From: Posidoniimonas polymericola
GTDB taxonomy: Bacteria; Planctomycetota; Planctomycetia; Pirellulales; Lacipirellulaceae
Assembly (NCBI RefSeq): GCF_007859935.1
Contig: NZ_SJPO01000009.1
Span: 62,001 to 126,000, forward strand
DNA: 64,000 nucleotides
Direction of reading: 5' to 3'
Position numbers and translations under genes: made by a program. The notes beneath the pieces were generated by a model. It saw only the letters and a list, made by a program, of their open reading frames with translations. It ran no database searches and was not told the DNA's origin. This document shows, one piece after another, positions 60,590 through 64,000 of this stretch (its first letter is position 1; each line of letters starts with the position of its first letter).

Positions 60590-60678
60590 GCGGCCGCCCA
60601 CGGCGGCCCCCACACGCATCTATCACCAACGCGGGAGGCCGCTGACCAGCGTCCCGGCCCGACGGAGAAAACTACCCC

Positions 60679-61146
60679 ATGAGTGCAGAAGAACGACTCG
60701 CTTCGCTTGGCGTCGAACTCCCCCCGGCCCCCAAGGCGATGGGCTTGTACAAGCCCGTGCTGACGGTCGCCGGCCTGGCCCACACGTCCGGCCACGGCCC
60801 GCTGCACGCCGACGGCACGCTCACCAAGGGCCGCATCGGGGCCGAGCTCGACACCGCCGCCGGCTACCAGGCGGCCCGCCAAACCGGCCTGGCGATGCTC
60901 GCCACGCTCCGCGAGGAGTACGGCAGCCTCGACCGCATCGAACGCCTCGTCAAGACCTTCGGCCTGGTCTGCTGCACCCCCGAGTTCACCGACCAGCCGG
61001 CCGTGATCAACGGCTTCAGCGAGCTGATGCGGGACGTCTTCGGCCCGGACCACGGCGTCGCGGCCCGCAGCGCGGTCGGCGCGCCGGCGTTGCCCGCCGG
61101 CATGGCGGTCGAGATCGAGGCCGTCTTCGCCCTCAAGCCCCAGTAG
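60679..61146 (+). CDS. RidA/YjgF-family protein
   Basis: A 155-aa protein of the Rid (YjgF/YER057c/UK114) superfamily, which deaminates reactive enamine/imine intermediates. The N terminus MSAEERLASLGVELPPAPKA is the longer start typical of the RidA-like subgroup with PPAPxxxGxY. GLAHTSGHGPLHADGTLTKG and GSLDRIERLVKTFGLVCCTP follow, then GVAARSAVGAPALPAGMAVE ending in the conserved VEIEAVFAL. The RSAVGxxxLPxxxxVEIE motif carries the R that binds the substrate carboxylate in the active RidA clade. Downstream of hisI. Confidence 0.9.
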   Translation: MSAEERLASLGVELPPAPKAMGLYKPVLTVAGLAHTSGHGPLHADGTLTKGRIGAELDTAAGYQAARQTGLAMLATLREEYGSLDRIERLVKTFGLVCCTPEFTDQPAVINGFSELMRDVFGPDHGVAARSAVGAPALPAGMAVEIEAVFALKPQ

Positions 61147-61211
61147 CGCGGCAAACTCCGTAACGCGGCAAACTCAGCAACGCGGCAGACTCCGTAGCTC
61201 CGCAAACCCAG
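61144..61211. repeat. 17-bp tandem repeat, four units
   Basis: Units TAGCGCGGCAAACTCCG (61144-61160), TAACGCGGCAAACTCAG (61161-61177), CAACGCGGCAGACTCCG (61178-61194) and TAGCTCCGCAAACCCAG (61195-61211) lie head to tail. The first begins at the stop codon of the RidA gene, and the array runs to the 3' end of the convergent GGDEF gene. Confidence 0.85.
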
Positions 61212-61221
61212 CAACTGGCGG

Positions 61222-62346
61222 CTACAGCTCGATTGTCTGCGGCACGACTTCGAAGTCCGCCGGCGGGGCCGGCGTCGGGAAGTTGCCGTCGTGGTGGAAG
61301 GTGCGGTTGACGCCGAACCGGGCCGACTCGTCCAACGCCTCGCGCAGGCGGTCGAGCACGTCGTCGCGTGACTCGGCGCCCGGCAGGTCGGCGATGGCGC
61401 AGGTGATCGTGTTGGTCAGCTCGTGGCCATCGACGACGAACTTGGTCTCGGCGATCTGCTGACGCACCGCGTCGATGGTGTCGGTCATGCCGTCGATGTT
61501 CCCCTCGTCCAGCATCAGCAGCAGCTGGTCGTCGTCGTAGGCGGCGACCAGCTCGGCGTTGGGGGCGGCGTCGCGGACCAGCTGGGTGATCTTGGCGCGG
61601 AGCTTGTCGGTGGCGCCCGCCTCCTGCTCGCCCTCGCACGGGTCCCGCCGCACGAGGACCGCGGCGCGGAACGTCTGGTCGGAGCCGTCGTTGAGCACGT
61701 CGTCGAGCTGCTTGAGCAGGCTGTCGAGCGTGGCGATGCCGGCCTCGGCCGCGGCGTCCGACGCCGCCGCGCGGCTCTGCTCTTCCTGCGAGTCGCGGAC
61801 CTCGCCCACCTTTTCCGACAGCTCGCCCGACTTCTCCACCAGCTTCGCGCGGACCTCCTCGCTCTCCAGGCCCTCGTCGACCAGGGCGTCGAACTCACCG
61901 CTGATGCGCTCGACCTCTTCGACCCCCGCCGCCGCGGACTCACGCAGGCCCTCGTTGGGCAGTTGGTCGATCTGGCTCTGCGCGGTCTCGAGGTACGCGT
62001 GGTTGGCGTCCTGGATGCTCTTGGCGTTGGCGTCGAAGGCGTCGGCGTCGTCCTGCGACTCCTGCAGCTCCTGGCCCATCCGCGACAACTGCGCCTGGAA
62101 CGCCGCCAGCCCGGACATCAGGTCCTCGTCCTCGGGCTCCTCGGCGACCGGCTCCTGGGCGGGCTCCTCGACCGGCGACGCGGCGTCGACCGGCGACTGC
62201 ACCAACGGCTCCTCGTCCCCCTTCTTGCGACGCAGCGCAGGCAGCCGCACCGAGGGGAGCTCGAGGGCCATCCCGAACCTCGCCCCCAGCACGTAGCCCA
62301 GGCAGAGGTTGAATGAAGCGATCAGCGCGATAGTAAGCTGCAACAT
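61222..62346 (-). CDS. Degenerate GGDEF-domain-like membrane protein
   Basis: A 374-aa protein. ATG 62346 (MLQLTIALIASFNLCLGYVL) gives an N-terminal membrane helix. A basic stretch is followed by a highly acidic helical linker (~residues 40-215). Residues ~225-360 have a diguanylate-cyclase-like fold: AAVLVRRDPCEGEQEAGATD, KLRAKITQLVRDAAPNAELV, AAYDDDQLLLMLDEGNIDGM, then ITCAIADLPGAESRDDVLDR with a final ALDESARFGVNRT. Where active cyclases have GGDEF, this has AYDDDQLL, so catalysis is unlikely; a ligand-binding role is possible. Confidence 0.68.
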   Translation of the reverse strand: MLQLTIALIASFNLCLGYVLGARFGMALELPSVRLPALRRKKGDEEPLVQSPVDAASPVEEPAQEPVAEEPEDEDLMSGLAAFQAQLSRMGQELQESQDDADAFDANAKSIQDANHAYLETAQSQIDQLPNEGLRESAAAGVEEVERISGEFDALVDEGLESEEVRAKLVEKSGELSEKVGEVRDSQEEQSRAAASDAAAEAGIATLDSLLKQLDDVLNDGSDQTFRAAVLVRRDPCEGEQEAGATDKLRAKITQLVRDAAPNAELVAAYDDDQLLLMLDEGNIDGMTDTIDAVRQQIAETKFVVDGHELTNTITCAIADLPGAESRDDVLDRLREALDESARFGVNRTFHHDGNFPTPAPPADFEVVPQTIEL

Positions 62347-62509
62347 AGTCTCGGCTCGGCCGAAGGGAAGTGGGCGCACACGTGCAACCCTACGTCGCTC
62401 CGCGGCGCCACGCCGCCGGCCCTGCCCGGACCGCGACAACCGCCACGGGCGGGTCGTCGCGAATGCAACGGCAACGACAATCGCACCGGCTAATCCAATT
62501 CAAGAACAA

Positions 62510-62895
62510 GAGCCGGCGGCGTCAGCCGCCGGAGCAGCTCGCCGTGCAAGTCGCCGGCGCGGGTTCGGCTCCCCCGGCAGACGCCGGGGGCTCTTGGCTG
62601 GCTAGCGTTTGTGGGTCGACTTCGTTCTGTCCGAATATTCGCAGCGAGGGGACAAAACCCTCACCGGCCGGATCGCCGTCGTTTGTGTTTCCCCCTACTG
62701 CTGCAGGCTCTGCCGAGGTTTCCGACACACGCTGCGGCGCCGGTTTTGTCCGCTGCGCTGACTCCCGGTTGGCCGACGCTTTGATTTGATCTGCCATCTC
62801 ACGCAGCGCTGCGGCGACCGGCGAGGGCCGCTTGGTTGTGCTTGCAGGCTGCGCGGCGGGGTGGGGCTGCTCCCCCGGCTGACGCCGGGGGCTCT
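62510..62895. repeat. Cluster of GCTCC...GACG...GGGGGCTC hairpin repeats
   Basis: Three palindromic repeats share the pattern GC-rich stem, TGAC/GTCA core, GC-rich stem: ~62510-62535 (AGCCGGCGGCGTCAGCCGCC then GGAGC), 62568-62594 (GCTCCCCCGGC, A, GACGCCGGGGGCTCT) and 62869-62895 (GCTCCCCCGGC, T, GACGCCGGGGGCTCT). The last two match except for one base. All overlap the 3' half of the HTH gene. Confidence 0.75.
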
Positions 62896-63316
62896 CGTTG
62901 AGCGTGCAGCGCTCCCCTGCCGCTGGTCTCGCGGAAGCGATTTGCTGGATCTCTTGCTCGAGGCTCCACGGCTGCTTCGGCTTCGACTTGGCTAGCTGCT
63001 GCTTGCGTGTGGCTAGCTCACGCCGCGCGCGGCGCTCCCGCTCTTCTTGGCGGTCCTGCCGGTCGACCAACCACGCCGCGGCCCGCCAGTGCGTGGCCGC
63101 CGCCTGCCGCACCGCCTGCAGCGGCCCGAGCCGCGCCGCCATCCGCGCCCGGCGGACCCGCTCGTCAAAGCCGTCGTCGCGGGCCTGCTCCCGCCGGATC
63201 GTCTTCTCGCAGCAGCCGACATAGTCGGCCGCCTCGCGGACGGTCATCCCCGCGGTCAGCAGCGCACAAACCTCCCGCTGCTTCCCCTCATCCAGCACCC
63301 GTGGTCGCGCCATCAT
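62522..63316 (-). CDS. HTH protein with repeat-encoded disordered C terminus
   Basis: A 264-aa (or 263-aa from 63313) protein. The N-terminal ~95 residues look structured: MARPRVLDEGKQREVCALLT, AGMTVREAADYVGCCEKTIR and REQARDDGFDERVRRARMAA, an HTH of the kind seen in planctomycete small-terminase/homeodomain-like regulators. A basic coiled region (WLVDRQDRQEERERRARREL) follows. From ~residue 140 onward the sequence is Pro/Ala/Glu-rich and is encoded largely by repeat DNA (hairpin repeats and a part-copy of the dispersed element). The C-terminal half is probably disordered and lineage-specific. Two ATGs are possible (63316, 63313). Confidence 0.65.
   Translation of the reverse strand: MMARPRVLDEGKQREVCALLTAGMTVREAADYVGCCEKTIRREQARDDGFDERVRRARMAARLGPLQAVRQAAATHWRAAAWLVDRQDRQEERERRARRELATRKQQLAKSKPKQPWSLEQEIQQIASARPAAGERCTLNESPRRQPGEQPHPAAQPASTTKRPSPVAAALREMADQIKASANRESAQRTKPAPQRVSETSAEPAAVGGNTNDGDPAGEGFVPSLRIFGQNEVDPQTLASQEPPASAGGAEPAPATCTASCSGG
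62624..62751. repeat. Dispersed hairpin-bounded element, partial copy 4, inside a coding region
   Basis: Hairpin GTTCTGTCC (62624-62632, one change from consensus) / GGACAAAAC (62650-62658) has a 17-base loop whose sequence (GAATATTCGCAGCGAGG) resembles that of copy 1 (GATTTAACGCGCGGAGG). A single arm GGTTTTGTCC follows at 62742-62751, 102 bp after the first GGACAAAA, matching the inner-arm spacing of copies 2 and 3. The second hairpin is incomplete. Confidence 0.65.
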
Positions 63317-63655
63317 CGGCCCCCTGTCGTTGTCGGCTTGCTTGCGAACATATACATGCGTACACACAGCAATTCTCGCCGACACGAGGGCCAATTTCTA
63401 CCGAAAAGCACCAAAGTAGCACGACTCTCCGAGTCGTGAAAAAGAGACGCCGCCCCCCACAATCGCCCGCCCAAACGCATCAACCGGACGTCGGGTGGCA
63501 CGTTCTGAAAGGGCGTGGTGAATCAACAGCGGGGCCACCCGACGCCGCCATCAGCGCCGCTACCTGCCCCCCCGCAGCAATACCCGTCGGCAGAACGGTT
63601 TCGTACAATTCCTGTTGCGATTGCATCGGGATCGTTCGCCGCACTGCCCTGAACC
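63317..63655. other. Divergent intergenic region with two palindromes; no gene seen
   Basis: It separates the HTH gene from the radical SAM gene. It contains a GTAG-led hairpin (63416-63438) and an inverted repeat GTCGGGTGGC (63490-63499) / GCCACCCGAC (63534-63543). Promoters of both genes should lie here, but I could not place them. Confidence 0.5.
63416..63438. repeat. GTAG-led REP-like hairpin
   Basis: GTAG (63416-63419) is followed directly by CACGACTC-TCC-GAGTCGTG (63420-63438), a perfect 8-bp stem, then AAAAAG. A 5' GTAG tetranucleotide before a hairpin is the described form of RAYT-associated REP sequences. It could alternatively be a weak terminator. Confidence 0.65.
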
Positions 63656-64000
63656 ATGTCCGCCCAGCCCCTCTACACCCAGCACCAGCGCCTGTTCGCG
63701 GGCAACAAGTTTGTCTACCCGGTGCTCAGCCGGCGGTCGGGGGGGATCTCAGTGGGGGTGAACCTGAACCCCGACAAAGTCTGCAACTTCGACTGCGTCT
63801 ATTGCCAGGTCGATCGCACCACGCAGAGCCCGCAGCGGTTTGTCGAGGTCGATCGCTTGATCACTGAACTGCGTGACGTGCTGACGCAGGCCCACACCGG
63901 CGCCCTCTACGACACGCCAAAATTCGCCGCCGTGCCCCCCGCGCTGCGGCGGCTCAATGATCTGGCCTTCAGCGGCGACGGCGAGCCCACCACCTTCGTC
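63656..64000 (+). CDS. Radical SAM protein (COG0731/TYW1-like), 3'-truncated by the window edge
   Basis: ATG 63656 opens a frame that runs off the window after 115 codons (MSAQPLYTQHQRLFAG...). It contains FVYPVLSRRSGGISVGVNLN and the 4Fe-4S motif KVCNFDCVYCQVDR (CxxxCxxC), followed by FSGDGEPTTFV, the glycine-rich SAM-binding region. The PVxSRRxGxSxGVNxxPxKxCxxxCxYCQ wording is that of the COG0731 radical SAM group related to wybutosine-type enzymes. The reaction in bacteria is not established. Confidence 0.88.
   Translation, partial: MSAQPLYTQHQRLFAGNKFVYPVLSRRSGGISVGVNLNPDKVCNFDCVYCQVDRTTQSPQRFVEVDRLITELRDVLTQAHTGALYDTPKFAAVPPALRRLNDLAFSGDGEPTTFV

Noticed and set aside
1..64000. CRISPR array, prophage or intact insertion sequence
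   Set aside because: No regularly spaced direct repeats with unique spacers, no cas, integrase, transposase or phage structural genes were seen.

Overview
The window is high-GC DNA that looks like a chromosome segment from a planctomycete of the Pirellulales type (Lacipirellula/Posidoniimonas-like). The evidence is LPS-type envelope genes (Kdo synthesis, an LptA-like protein), a formylglycine sulfatase, a small membrane protein starting MENPYQSP, zinc-ribbon/GYF-like and FHA/kinase proteins, very large unrecognised envelope proteins, few Shine-Dalgarno sites and many dispersed hairpin repeats. The assignment rests on gene content only. I found no tRNA, rRNA, CRISPR array, prophage or intact transposase gene.

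Layout. 1-5052 (+): kdsD (5' end outside the window), kdsC, a small low-GC ORF and a 1060-aa LptC/LptA-like protein, in the gene order of the classical Kdo/LPS-transport cluster. 5053-5954: a gene-free convergent interval rich in palindromes. 5955-9026 (-): a TPR-type membrane protein and a polysaccharide-export (SLBB) protein. 9264-12983: an MBL-fold nuclease-like protein (-), then uppP and a rhomboid protease (+). 13110-20773 (-): a signalling block of coiled-coil protein, FHA protein, Ser/Thr kinase with a membrane tail, membrane protein, ECF sigma factor and small regulator. 21124-22182 (+): two small metal-binding-type secreted proteins. 22179-28698 (-): an exopolysaccharide cluster of GT4, GT2, polysaccharide pyruvyl transferase, F420-hydrogenase-beta-like protein and Wzx flippase.

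29071-43739: mostly housekeeping and small proteins: PilZ, anti-sigma-like, Bcp peroxiredoxin, rsfS (apparently AUU-started), argS, a cytochrome-b-like membrane protein, a PIN/TRAM protein, dgt, a zinc-ribbon/ACP-like fusion, an arylsulfatase, two small membrane proteins, a HIT hydrolase, a secreted protein and a GYF-like protein. 44057-48081: a ClpP-like protein, a lipoprotein, a hypothetical protein preceded by a candidate small RNA/attenuator, and an inositol monophosphatase. 48260-58162 (+): two adjacent genes encoding 1141- and 2155-aa envelope proteins of unknown function built from three copies of one module. 58182-64000: HTH protein, short GT2, hisI, RidA, degenerate GGDEF protein, repeat-filled HTH protein and the start of a radical SAM protein.

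The most unusual signals are: (1) a dispersed non-coding element of about 162 bp, bounded by TTTTGTCC/GGACAAAA hairpins, at 10342-10504, 28896-29059 and 37201-37361, and partly at 62624-62751 inside a gene; (2) a nested double palindrome at 41709-41897; (3) a small RNA with competing helices and an intrinsic terminator at 46865-47018; (4) the giant envelope-protein pair; (5) the kinase-FHA-sigma block. All functional statements come from reading motifs by eye; no database search was run.
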